Source of the DNA: Dietzia sp. B32
GTDB taxonomy: Bacteria > Actinomycetota > Actinomycetes > Mycobacteriales > Mycobacteriaceae
DNA: 64,000 bases
Direction: 5' to 3'
NCBI RefSeq assembly: GCF_024732245.1
Contig: NZ_CP093845.1
Span: 558,001-622,000 of the forward strand
Positions 31,855-39,017 of this stretch are shown one piece after another; the stretch's first letter is position 1, and the number at the start of each line of letters is the position of its first letter. Both the position numbers and the translations under genes were made by a program. The notes beneath the pieces are model-generated. The model was not told the DNA's origin and did no database searches. It saw only the letters and a program-made list of their open reading frames with translations.

Positions 31855-33503
31855 ATCTTCTCCGGCGCGGTGACGCCGATCAGGCGCAGACCGTTGGCGA
31901 GCGTCTGCCTGGTGGCAGAGCTCAGCGCGAGCCGGGCGGCGTGCAGGGGCCCCGGTTCCTCGTCACCCATCGGCAGGACCCGGCAGGTGTCGTAGAACCG
32001 GTGGTAGGCGGCGGCCAGTTCCTCGAGGTACCGCGCGACGCGGTGGGGCTCACGAAGGTCGGCCGCACTGGCGACGACCCGGGGGAACTCGCCGATGGTG
32101 CGGATGAGCGCACCCTCCCGGTCCTCGGTGAGCAGCGCGAGGTCCGCACCCTCGGTCGTGACCCCCAGATCTGCGGCGTTGCGCGCCAGGGAGCAGAGGC
32201 GGGCGTGGGCGTACTGCACGTAGAAGACGGGGTTGTCGTTGGTCGCGGACGTCCACAGCGCCAGGTCGATGTCCATCGTCTGGTCGACCGAGGACCTGAT
32301 CAACGCATACCGCGCTGCGTCGACCCCGATCGCGTCGACGAGGTCGTCGAGCGTGATGACGGTCCCGGCCCGCTTGCTCATCTTGACCGGGGCCCCGTCC
32401 CGCACGAGGTTGACCATCTGCCCGATGAGGACCTCGATCGTCGCGGGGTCGTCGCTCAAGGCGGCCGCCGCCGCCTTGAGTCGGGCGATGTACCCGTGGT
32501 GGTCCGCACCCAGCATGTAGATGCACAGGTCGAAGCCACGCTCGCGCTTGTCGAGGAAATAGGCGATGTCGCCGGCGATATACGCCGCATCGCCATCGGA
32601 CTTGAGCACGACGCGGTCCTTGTCGTCCCCGAAGTCGGTGGACCGGAGCCACCAGGCACCATCGGATTCATACAGGTTCCCGTTGCCCTTGAGCGTCTCG
32701 ATCGCCCGGTCCACCGCGCCGGAGGTGAACATCGAGTTCTCGTGGGTGTAGACGTCGAAGACGGTCCCGAACTCGGCGAGCGAATTCTTGATGTGGGTGA
32801 ACATCAGGTCCACGCCCGTGACACGGAACGTCTCCAGGGCCTCTGCATCCGGCTTCTCGAGCACGTCCGGGTGCTCGGCGAGCACGGTCGACGCGATGTC
32901 CTGGATATACGCACCGGCGTACCCGTCCTCGGGGGTCGCCTCCCCACGGGCGGCCGCCGCCAGCGACCGGCTGAACCGATCGATCTGGGCGCCGTGGTCG
33001 TTGAAGTAGTACTCACGTGTGACCGCTGCACCCGAGGCTTCGAGCACACGGCCCAGTGCGTCACCGACCGCGGCCCAACGGGTCCCGCCGAGGTGGATGG
33101 GCCCGGTGGGGTTGGCCGACACGAACTCCAGGTTCACCCGACGCCCGGCCATGGCGTCACCGTTGCCGTACTCCTCGCCCTTGTCGAGCACGGTCGCGAC
33201 GAGCGAGCCCTGCGCTCCCGAGTCGAGACGGATGTTGAGGAACCCCGGTCCGGCGATCTCGGCCGACGCGACGCCCGGGTCCTGTACCAACGCGGTCGCG
33301 AGGTCCTGCGCCAGATCCCGGGGCGCCGATCCGACCTTCTTCGCCAACTGGAGGGCGACATTCGTCGCGTAGTCCCCGTGTTCGGGGTTGCGGGGCCGCT
33401 CGACCGTCACCGTCTCCGGAACGACCGACGTGTCGGCCCCGCGCTCGGCGAGAACGGAGATGAGGGCTGCGCGGATAACGGCGGCGAGATCGGCGGGAGT
33501 CAC
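31851..33503 (-). CDS. argS: Arginyl-tRNA synthetase
   Basis: 550 residues from GTG 33503, the same length as M. tuberculosis ArgS. Class I synthetase: N-terminal Add1 domain, HIGH-type motif in [16 protein letters not shown] near 130, KMSKRAGT near 390 and a C-terminal helical anticodon-binding domain with the [10 protein letters not shown] motif. The start is set by family alignment ([13 protein letters not shown]) and by a -10 element eight bases upstream. Frame further upstream lies in promoter DNA. It heads the threonine/lysine operon and faces tRNA-Arg. Confidence 0.96.
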   Translation of the reverse strand: MTPADLAAVIRAALISVLAERGADTSVVPETVTVERPRNPEHGDYATNVALQLAKKVGSAPRDLAQDLATALVQDPGVASAEIAGPGFLNIRLDSGAQGSLVATVLDKGEEYGNGDAMAGRRVNLEFVSANPTGPIHLGGTRWAAVGDALGRVLEASGAAVTREYYFNDHGAQIDRFSRSLAAAARGEATPEDGYAGAYIQDIASTVLAEHPDVLEKPDAEALETFRVTGVDLMFTHIKNSLAEFGTVFDVYTHENSMFTSGAVDRAIETLKGNGNLYESDGAWWLRSTDFGDDKDRVVLKSDGDAAYIAGDIAYFLDKRERGFDLCIYMLGADHHGYIARLKAAAAALSDDPATIEVLIGQMVNLVRDGAPVKMSKRAGTVITLDDLVDAIGVDAARYALIRSSVDQTMDIDLALWTSATNDNPVFYVQYAHARLCSLARNAADLGVTTEGADLALLTEDREGALIRTIGEFPRVVASAADLREPHRVARYLEELAAAYHRFYDTCRVLPMGDEEPGPLHAARLALSSATRQTLANGLRLIGVTAPEKM

Positions 33504-33511
33504 GTCTTCGT

Positions 33512-33517
33512 ATCCTA
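33512..33517 (-). promoter_or_regulatory. -10 element of argS, leaderless arrangement
   Basis: Read on the minus strand this is TAGGAT, eight bases before GTG 33503, with no ribosome-binding site between. The operon transcript would begin at or next to the start codon. Confidence 0.45.
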
Positions 33518-33611
33518 GGTGTCGGCACGTCGCGGCGGGAATCGGCCGTCCGGCCGACCTCCCCGCCCACACCCCGGCGGGCCCGATGCGGCCCCATCCG
33601 AATGCCGGTGC

Positions 33612-33617
33612 TACGAT
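33612..33617 (+). promoter_or_regulatory. Possible -10 element of tRNA-Arg
   Basis: TACGAT lies 78 bases before the mature 5' end. It is the best -10 match in the gap; no clear -35. Confidence 0.3.
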
Positions 33618-33695
33618 CAGTCTCGCTGTTCGAGCGGCACCCCGGTCACGGGACGCCGCCCGGAGCGGCCTCCGGCCCGTGAGGGTCGGTATCCC

Positions 33696-33768
33696 GCCCT
33701 CGTAGCTCAGGGGATAGAGCGTTGGTTTCCGGTACCAAAGGTCAGGGGTTCGATTCCCTTCGGGGGCA
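33696..33768 (+). tRNA. tRNA-Arg, anticodon CCG (reads CGG)
   Basis: 73 nucleotides folding into a full cloverleaf. The acceptor GCCCTCG pairs with CGGGGGC (one G-U). D stem GCTC/GAGC; anticodon stem TTGGT/ACCAA around the loop TTCCGGT with anticodon CCG at loop positions 3-5; T arm with GTTCGATTC. The discriminator is A; a CA follows but not a full encoded CCA. It stands beside argS, the synthetase that charges it. Confidence 0.95.
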
Positions 33769-33771
33769 CAG

Positions 33772-33823
33772 GTGAGACGAGTGAGGGGCCCGGGCGAAAG
33801 CCCGGGCCCCTCACTCGTCTCAC
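33772..33823. terminator. Perfect 24-bp hairpin with GAAA loop
   Basis: Arms 33772-33795 and 33800-33823 are perfectly complementary over 24 bp and close a GAAA tetraloop. It lies four bases after tRNA-Arg and 10 bp from the convergent marR stop, so it can terminate both. No T-run follows on either side. Confidence 0.85.
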
Positions 33824-33833
33824 GCGGAACTCG

Positions 33834-34313
33834 TCAGCTCGGACGGGTTATTCCGTCCACCTCTTCGATTCGGTCGACGACCCGCTCGTAGATGTCGGTC
33901 AGGGTCTGCACCTCGTGCTCACTGAGCACGTCGATGAACAACTCGCGGACCTTCTCCACATGCTTGGGCGCCACCGAGGCGATGGCCTGTGCGCCCGCCT
34001 CCGTGAGGGTGACCACGGTCCCGCGTCCGTCCTCGGCGCACTCCCCCTTGGCGACGAGGCCGCGGCCCTCCATTCGCCTGACCTGGTGAGATACCCGGCT
34101 GCGGTCCCAGCCGAGAGCCGCGCCCAGTTCGCGCGCCCGGAGTCCCCGGTTATCGGCCTCGCTGAGGCTCACCAACACGGAGTAGTCGGACTGAGACATC
34201 GACGCGTCCCGCTGTAGCTGGCGCTCCATCGCGAGCTCGAGCAGTTGGTTGACCTCTCGATACCGCCGCCACATGCGCTGCTCATCGTCACTCAACCAGC
34301 GTGTCTCTGTCAT
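33834..34313 (-). CDS. MarR-family transcriptional regulator
   Basis: 159 residues. A winged helix-turn-helix is centred at about 55-110, with the LRARELGAALGWDRSRVSHQVRRME recognition region broken here as ELGAALGWDRSRVSHQ, and the wing carries GRGTVVTLTEAG. Helices at both ends (QLLELAMERQLQRD; YERVVDRIEE) form the dimer interface. MarR proteins repress nearby genes and release DNA on binding small phenolic or oxidative signals. The ligand and target are unknown; the gene is on the same strand just downstream of the SbcCD-like operon. Confidence 0.88.
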   Translation of the reverse strand: MTETRWLSDDEQRMWRRYREVNQLLELAMERQLQRDASMSQSDYSVLVSLSEADNRGLRARELGAALGWDRSRVSHQVRRMEGRGLVAKGECAEDGRGTVVTLTEAGAQAIASVAPKHVEKVRELFIDVLSEHEVQTLTDIYERVVDRIEEVDGITRPS

Positions 34314-34319
34314 GGGGCT

Positions 34320-34325
34320 ATTACA
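34320..34325 (-). promoter_or_regulatory. Possible -10 element of marR
   Basis: Read on the minus strand this is TGTAAT, six bases before ATG 34313, in the AT-rich GCTATTACAG patch. It suggests a leaderless transcript independent of the upstream operon. Confidence 0.3.
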
Positions 34326-34390
34326 GCACGACCATCCCCTGCACTCGTCCTGCCCTACCGCCCGAACGGGCCCGGTGTGGTCGACAGCGT

Positions 34391-37027
34391 CTACTCCCGT
34401 TCCGCGCCGGACCGCTGCATGACGTGGGTGTGGGCGCCCCCGATGCCGGCGAACCGTGCACGGTCGCAGGTCAGGACGATCACCTGGGAGGTCGCGGCGG
34501 CGGCGGCGATGACGGCTCCCATCGTGAGGCGGCGGGACGGATCCGTGTACCCCATTGTGTCGTCCAGGAACACCGGGACGCCGTCGTCACCCACCAACCG
34601 CGCACAGGCGATCCGGACGATGACCGCCAGCTGCTCTCGCGCCCCTCCGGACAGGGACTCGTAGTCGACGGAGACGTTCCCGATCCTCCTTGACAGGATC
34701 GTCAGGTCCTCCCCTAGACGGACGTCGAAGTCCCGTCCGTACACGAGGGTGCCCAGTTCGACCACCGCACGGTGGAACGGCGCCTGGTAGGCGAGCAGGG
34801 CCTCCGCGCGCCGGGCGGTGAGGGTGCGGTGGAGCAGATCGGCTGCACGGGCGCGGCGCCACAGCGCGGAGTTCTCCCTCGCCGCGGACTCGAGCTCGCG
34901 TTCCGCGGCGGCGACGCCCTCGAGGCGCCCCTGATCACCGATCGCGTTGACCCTGCCCAGGGACGTGGCGACCGCTGCCGCGGAATCGCGTTCCTCGGCG
35001 GCGAGTGAGGCGAGTGAGGCCCGGGCGTTGTCCAGCAGTCCCGGTGGGGCGTCGGCGAGCGCATCCTCCAGTCTGGCCTTCGCCTGCCGTGCCTTCTCGC
35101 GGGCGGCCTCCGCACGGAGGCGTGTCTCCTCCCCCGCCTCCTCCAAGCGGCGATCGGCGACGTCCTCGCGCGCGGCCGCCAACGCCGCGCTGCATTCGCT
35201 GTGGCGACGAGCCGCCTCGTCCACCAGTGCGGTACGGGTCGAATGCTCGGTGCGCAGCGTCTCGGCTTCGGCCGAGGCGGCCCGGTCCTCCGCGCGGCAA
35301 CGGCTGAGCTCGCCCTCCGCGGCCGCGGCCTCGGCCACCGGATCGTCCGACGTCTCGACGTCCGTCCGGCCCGCCCGGTCATCCGTGGACCCGCCGGTCG
35401 CCGACGGACCGGAGAGGACGAGGGAACTCAGTTCCTCCCGCCTCGCCGCGAGGTCCTCGGAGGAATCCCCACCGAGGAGATCCGTCCGCCGGCGACGCAG
35501 GGCCGCGATCTCCGCGCGGAGCGCCTCCGCACGGCGGGCGCGTCCCTCCGCCTCCGTCGGGGACTCCACGCCGAGATCGGCGAGGAGACCCTCCAACCGG
35601 GCGCGGGCGACCTGCTCGTCACGTCGCACCGCGTCGGTGTCACCCGCGGGCACGACGGTCAACGTCACCGTGCCGATCTCGAAGACGGTGTCCTCGACGA
35701 TGTCCCGCGTCCACCCCGCGGACGCATCGAGGGCGTCCCCACCCACACGGACGTCTCCCTCTCCGCCGATCTCGACCCGGGGCGCGCTCGCGGCGGACCG
35801 GACGACGGCCTCCCGCAACATCTCGTCCGCGCGGCGGAGAGCGTCGACGTCATCATCGGCGATCTCCACCTCTGCGAGTTCCGCCTTCGTGCGGCGGAGC
35901 TCGTCGCCCACCTCCGCCAGGTTCTCGAGCAACCGGTCCAGGTGCTCGAGATCCGCGCGCCTGCGCTCGTCCTCCTCGACCGCGCGTACGGCGTCGAGCC
36001 GCGTCCTAGCCCGGGTGACCCGCTCCTCCGCGGCCTCCAGCTCGGCCCGGGCCCGCCGAGCCCGTTCCTGGGCCGGGTCGAGTCTCCCGGCGGCCACCGC
36101 CGCAGTCGACCGCAGCTCGGATTCCCTCCGGTGCTCCGTGGCCACCCTGTCGACGAGCTCGCGGCGTTCCCGGAGCTCACGCACAGCGGCATCGTGTGCC
36201 GCCACCGCGCGGTCCACCTCGGCATCCGCGGACGCGCATGCTCCGCGGAGATCCGCCACGGCACGACCGGCGGCCTCGAGGCGCGCCACCTCCGCCTCGA
36301 GTGTCGCCAGCGATTCGAGCCGGGCGCGGTGGACGGCGGACCGGGCCTCGTGGTCCGCCACCGCGGAGTCGAGCTCCGCGTGCCGGGCCCGTGCCTCGGA
36401 CAGCGCGGCCTCGGCCTCGGCCAGTCTGGACTCCGACCGTGCGAGGTCACCGGTGGGCTCGCCCCGCCGTGCCGTCAGATATCTGTTGCGTTCCTCGGCC
36501 ACGCGTTCGACCAGCGAGTCGTCTCCGGTCGGATCCTCGCCGCCTGCGGCGGTGTCGAGCGCACGGCGGAGGGAGTCCATCCCTTTGGCCGCATCGACCT
36601 GCCCCACCGGTTCGTCCTGGGCGATCCGCAGGGCCCGCCACAACGAGCGGTCGACCTGGCGGTCCAGGAGGTCACGTACATAGTCGTGTGCGTCGTCCCC
36701 CGACATCGCGGTGCGCGCCGAGTCGGGGAACTCGAGGGACGTCCGTTTCCCGCGGACGAACTCCTTCCGGTACCGCATCCGCTCCCCGTCGACGGTGAAG
36801 TCTGCCTCCACGATCACGGGAACGTCCCTGCCGACCGGGCTAGCGGCCTTGATCTCGGCGCGGCCGGACGACGCCTTGTGCTCGAGGAGCATCTCCAACG
36901 CGTCCATCAGGCTGGTCTTGCCCGACTCGTTGGGGCCCTCGATCACGAGCACGCCCCGCGGCGGTAGGTCCACCTCCTCTCGCACCACCCCGCGGAAGTC
37001 CTCGAGCATCAGTCGGTGCAGGATCAT
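34391..37027 (-). CDS. SbcC/YhaN-like SMC-type ATPase
   Basis: 878 residues from ATG 37027, which overlaps the nuclease-gene stop (ATGA). Walker A GPNESGKT is at 31-38. Long Ala/Glu/Arg coiled coils (about 180-390 and 450-700) flank a small globular segment with GEGDVRVGGDAL. The C-terminal head has the signature LSGGAREQLAV and Walker B VFLDDTMGYTD. The middle lacks the CxxC zinc hook of classical SbcC/Rad50, and the head resembles the YhaN type (AAA_27). It should pair with the adjacent phosphoesterase to process DNA ends or hairpins in the cytoplasm. Residue positions of the coils are approximate. Confidence 0.83.
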   Translation of the reverse strand: MILHRLMLEDFRGVVREEVDLPPRGVLVIEGPNESGKTSLMDALEMLLEHKASSGRAEIKAASPVGRDVPVIVEADFTVDGERMRYRKEFVRGKRTSLEFPDSARTAMSGDDAHDYVRDLLDRQVDRSLWRALRIAQDEPVGQVDAAKGMDSLRRALDTAAGGEDPTGDDSLVERVAEERNRYLTARRGEPTGDLARSESRLAEAEAALSEARARHAELDSAVADHEARSAVHRARLESLATLEAEVARLEAAGRAVADLRGACASADAEVDRAVAAHDAAVRELRERRELVDRVATEHRRESELRSTAAVAAGRLDPAQERARRARAELEAAEERVTRARTRLDAVRAVEEDERRRADLEHLDRLLENLAEVGDELRRTKAELAEVEIADDDVDALRRADEMLREAVVRSAASAPRVEIGGEGDVRVGGDALDASAGWTRDIVEDTVFEIGTVTLTVVPAGDTDAVRRDEQVARARLEGLLADLGVESPTEAEGRARRAEALRAEIAALRRRRTDLLGGDSSEDLAARREELSSLVLSGPSATGGSTDDRAGRTDVETSDDPVAEAAAAEGELSRCRAEDRAASAEAETLRTEHSTRTALVDEAARRHSECSAALAAAREDVADRRLEEAGEETRLRAEAAREKARQAKARLEDALADAPPGLLDNARASLASLAAEERDSAAAVATSLGRVNAIGDQGRLEGVAAAERELESAARENSALWRRARAADLLHRTLTARRAEALLAYQAPFHRAVVELGTLVYGRDFDVRLGEDLTILSRRIGNVSVDYESLSGGAREQLAVIVRIACARLVGDDGVPVFLDDTMGYTDPSRRLTMGAVIAAAAATSQVIVLTCDRARFAGIGGAHTHVMQRSGAERE

Positions 37028-38211
37028 CTCGTTCCCCCGTCCACGAGCCGGTACAGGAGACTGAGCGCGTGCCCGGCGTCCTCGGCATCGGTGCCGCCGG
37101 CGCCGGCCAGGGCGACCAGATCCGCCACCGCCCGACCGGCGTACCCGTCCACGAGGTCGGTGAAGTCGGAATCCTCGGCGCGCACGACGAGATGGGTACG
37201 CGACTGACGCAGATAGGCGGAGGCGAACAGCGCGTCCCAGGTCTCCAGGAGCGCGTCGATCCTCGCGCGCAGGGCCACCCCGACGGTGCCGGTCAGCCCG
37301 AGCTTGAGCACGGTGCGGGACTTGTCCTGCACGGCCTCGATCCGCTCGGCGAGGGAGTCGAGGTCCCCGTCCGTCTCGATCTGGGCGTCCAGCGCCAGGA
37401 AGGTCCAGCGTCCCGTCCGCAACGGCGTGACGTGGCAGGGGCCCCTGTCTCCCGATGGTGCCCGCCGTCCGAGTTCGACGAGGAGTACGTGGCCGGAGTC
37501 CGTCTCCACGTCGTCGTAATCCGTGGTCTCGGGGCTGCCCGAGAACCAGATCCGGTCGCCGGAGCCCACCCGGGTCACCGAATGCCGGTCCCCCAACGCC
37601 ACGTAGTCCAGGTGCCCGGCCCCGATCGCCTCCTCCAGTGACGCCACCGGGATCGCCTCCACCGTCGGGGAGTGTCCGCCGTAGACCTCGTCGGTGCCCC
37701 CGTGCGCGACGAGGACGCGCACGCCGTCCGTGGGGTCGAGCGACGCGAGCAGCGCCGGCAGGCGTGAGGGGTCCGGGCGCTTGGAGGTCCACGGGACGCC
37801 GACCACCTCCACCCCTGGCACGACCTCCACCGGACCGGAGCCGTCGAGGACGACGACCGCTCCGCTCTCGAGTGCCGGGGAGAAGTCCCTGCACCGGAAC
37901 ACCGACGACACGTCCAGCGGATCGTGGTTCCCGGGCAACACCAGCACCGGAACCGGGAATGCGGACAACGCCTCCTCCGCGCGGAGGACGACCGAACGGG
38001 GCACGGCGTTGTCCTCGAAGACGTCACCTGCGACGACCACGAACTGCGCGCCGTGGTCCGCGGCCAGGGCGCCGAGCGCCTCCACGGCCGCGAGTCTGTC
38101 GGCCGTGAAGACGGCCTGCGATTCGTCGCCGAGGAACCGCCGGGTCATCCCGAGTTGCCAGTCGGCCGAGTGGAGGAATCGGATGGTGTCCCCGTCCCGT
38201 GGGTTGGTCAT
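37024..38211 (-). CDS. SbcD/YhaO-like metallophosphoesterase (DNA exonuclease)
   Basis: 395 residues from ATG 38211. Calcineurin-like phosphoesterase motifs occur in order: FLHSADWQLG near 12-21, VVAGDVFEDN near 65, LPGNHDPLD near 97, VLVAHGG near 160 and YVALGDRHS near 190, giving the two-metal centre. A C-terminal capping region of about 150 residues follows. The family cuts DNA 3'-5' and opens hairpins together with an SMC-type ATPase, encoded next with a 4-bp overlap. Frame upstream of 38211 crosses the SWIM gene and is not coding. Confidence 0.88.
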   Translation of the reverse strand: MTNPRDGDTIRFLHSADWQLGMTRRFLGDESQAVFTADRLAAVEALGALAADHGAQFVVVAGDVFEDNAVPRSVVLRAEEALSAFPVPVLVLPGNHDPLDVSSVFRCRDFSPALESGAVVVLDGSGPVEVVPGVEVVGVPWTSKRPDPSRLPALLASLDPTDGVRVLVAHGGTDEVYGGHSPTVEAIPVASLEEAIGAGHLDYVALGDRHSVTRVGSGDRIWFSGSPETTDYDDVETDSGHVLLVELGRRAPSGDRGPCHVTPLRTGRWTFLALDAQIETDGDLDSLAERIEAVQDKSRTVLKLGLTGTVGVALRARIDALLETWDALFASAYLRQSRTHLVVRAEDSDFTDLVDGYAGRAVADLVALAGAGGTDAEDAGHALSLLYRLVDGGTR

Positions 38212-38261
38212 GGCCGCATCGTAGGTCGCGGGTCCGACACTCCCCCCACCGGCGGCCCGGG

Positions 38262-39017
38262 TCACCGCGGCCGGTACCGGCTGAACGCGTCGAGGAAGTC
38301 CTCGAGATCCGCCACCACCCGCAGTTGCTCGAGCGGATCGTTCGTCGCCGCGGCCGCGAGTCTCCGGGTCACCGGCGCGTCCAGGAGGTCTTCGAGGCCG
38401 GCCGGCGCGGGAGACGGCTCCGTCGGCAGGATCGGATCCCGACCCCACAGCGCCACCTCCACGTCGACGGAGACCTCGTCGTCGTCCCCCGCCCCCCGGA
38501 GTACGGCCCCGAGCTGGTCGGGTCGCAGGCCCCTCAACGCGAACAGGACCTCCGGGTGGGAGTCCCACCACTCGACCATGATGTACGCCGCGGCCAGCAC
38601 GTGGCGACAGGGGCCGGGCTGGACCGGACAGTGGCAGGAGAAGGTGGTCGCCCCGTTGACCGCCGGGAGCAGGAGGAACCCGACGGTGTCGGAGAAGTCC
38701 CCGGCCAGGGCACCGAGCACGCCCCGTTCCTCCCGCCTGAGCGCGGTGCGCAGGGCGTCCGAGTCGGTGCCGTCGAGCGGGGCGAACGTGAACTCCACAG
38801 TGAACGGCTGCGGTCTGCTGCCCTCGACATCGCACCGCACGGTGCGGCCCGTGTGGTCCAGGGACAGGACTTTGTCCTTGCGGGCGTCCTGGCGGGCCAT
38901 GTACACGTCGCCGCGGGAGACCCCGGACTCGATGTCGCCCGCCCACCGACGGCTCCACATGTGCGCGCCGAACTGCCCGGCCCGCGACCGGGCCGGGATA
39001 CCCACGGAACCGCTCAC
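38262..39017 (-). CDS. SWIM zinc-finger protein (Rv2102-like)
   Basis: 251 residues from GTG 39017. The zinc motif SCHCPVQPGPCRHVLAA (C-x-C-x6-C-x-H, around 125-142) is the SWIM signature. The N-terminus has WSRRWAGDIES, conserved in actinobacterial proteins of this group. SWIM domains bind DNA or partner proteins. The gene overlaps the SNF2 helicase stop by 4 bp (GTGA), the same pairing as Rv2101 (HelZ)-Rv2102, so the two products probably work together. Confidence 0.85.
   Translation of the reverse strand: MSGSVGIPARSRAGQFGAHMWSRRWAGDIESGVSRGDVYMARQDARKDKVLSLDHTGRTVRCDVEGSRPQPFTVEFTFAPLDGTDSDALRTALRREERGVLGALAGDFSDTVGFLLLPAVNGATTFSCHCPVQPGPCRHVLAAAYIMVEWWDSHPEVLFALRGLRPDQLGAVLRGAGDDDEVSVDVEVALWGRDPILPTEPSPAPAGLEDLLDAPVTRRLAAAATNDPLEQLRVVADLEDFLDAFSRYRPR

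Noticed and set aside
33504-33695. T-box or other riboswitch in front of argS or tRNA-Arg
   Set aside because: argS has only eight bases between -10 and start, leaving no leader, and no specifier-loop or antiterminator pattern is seen on either strand.
37028-37894. N-terminal extension of the SbcC/YhaN-like ATPase
   Set aside because: It would cover most of the nuclease gene in another frame; ATP-binding domains of this family start within about 30 residues of Walker A.
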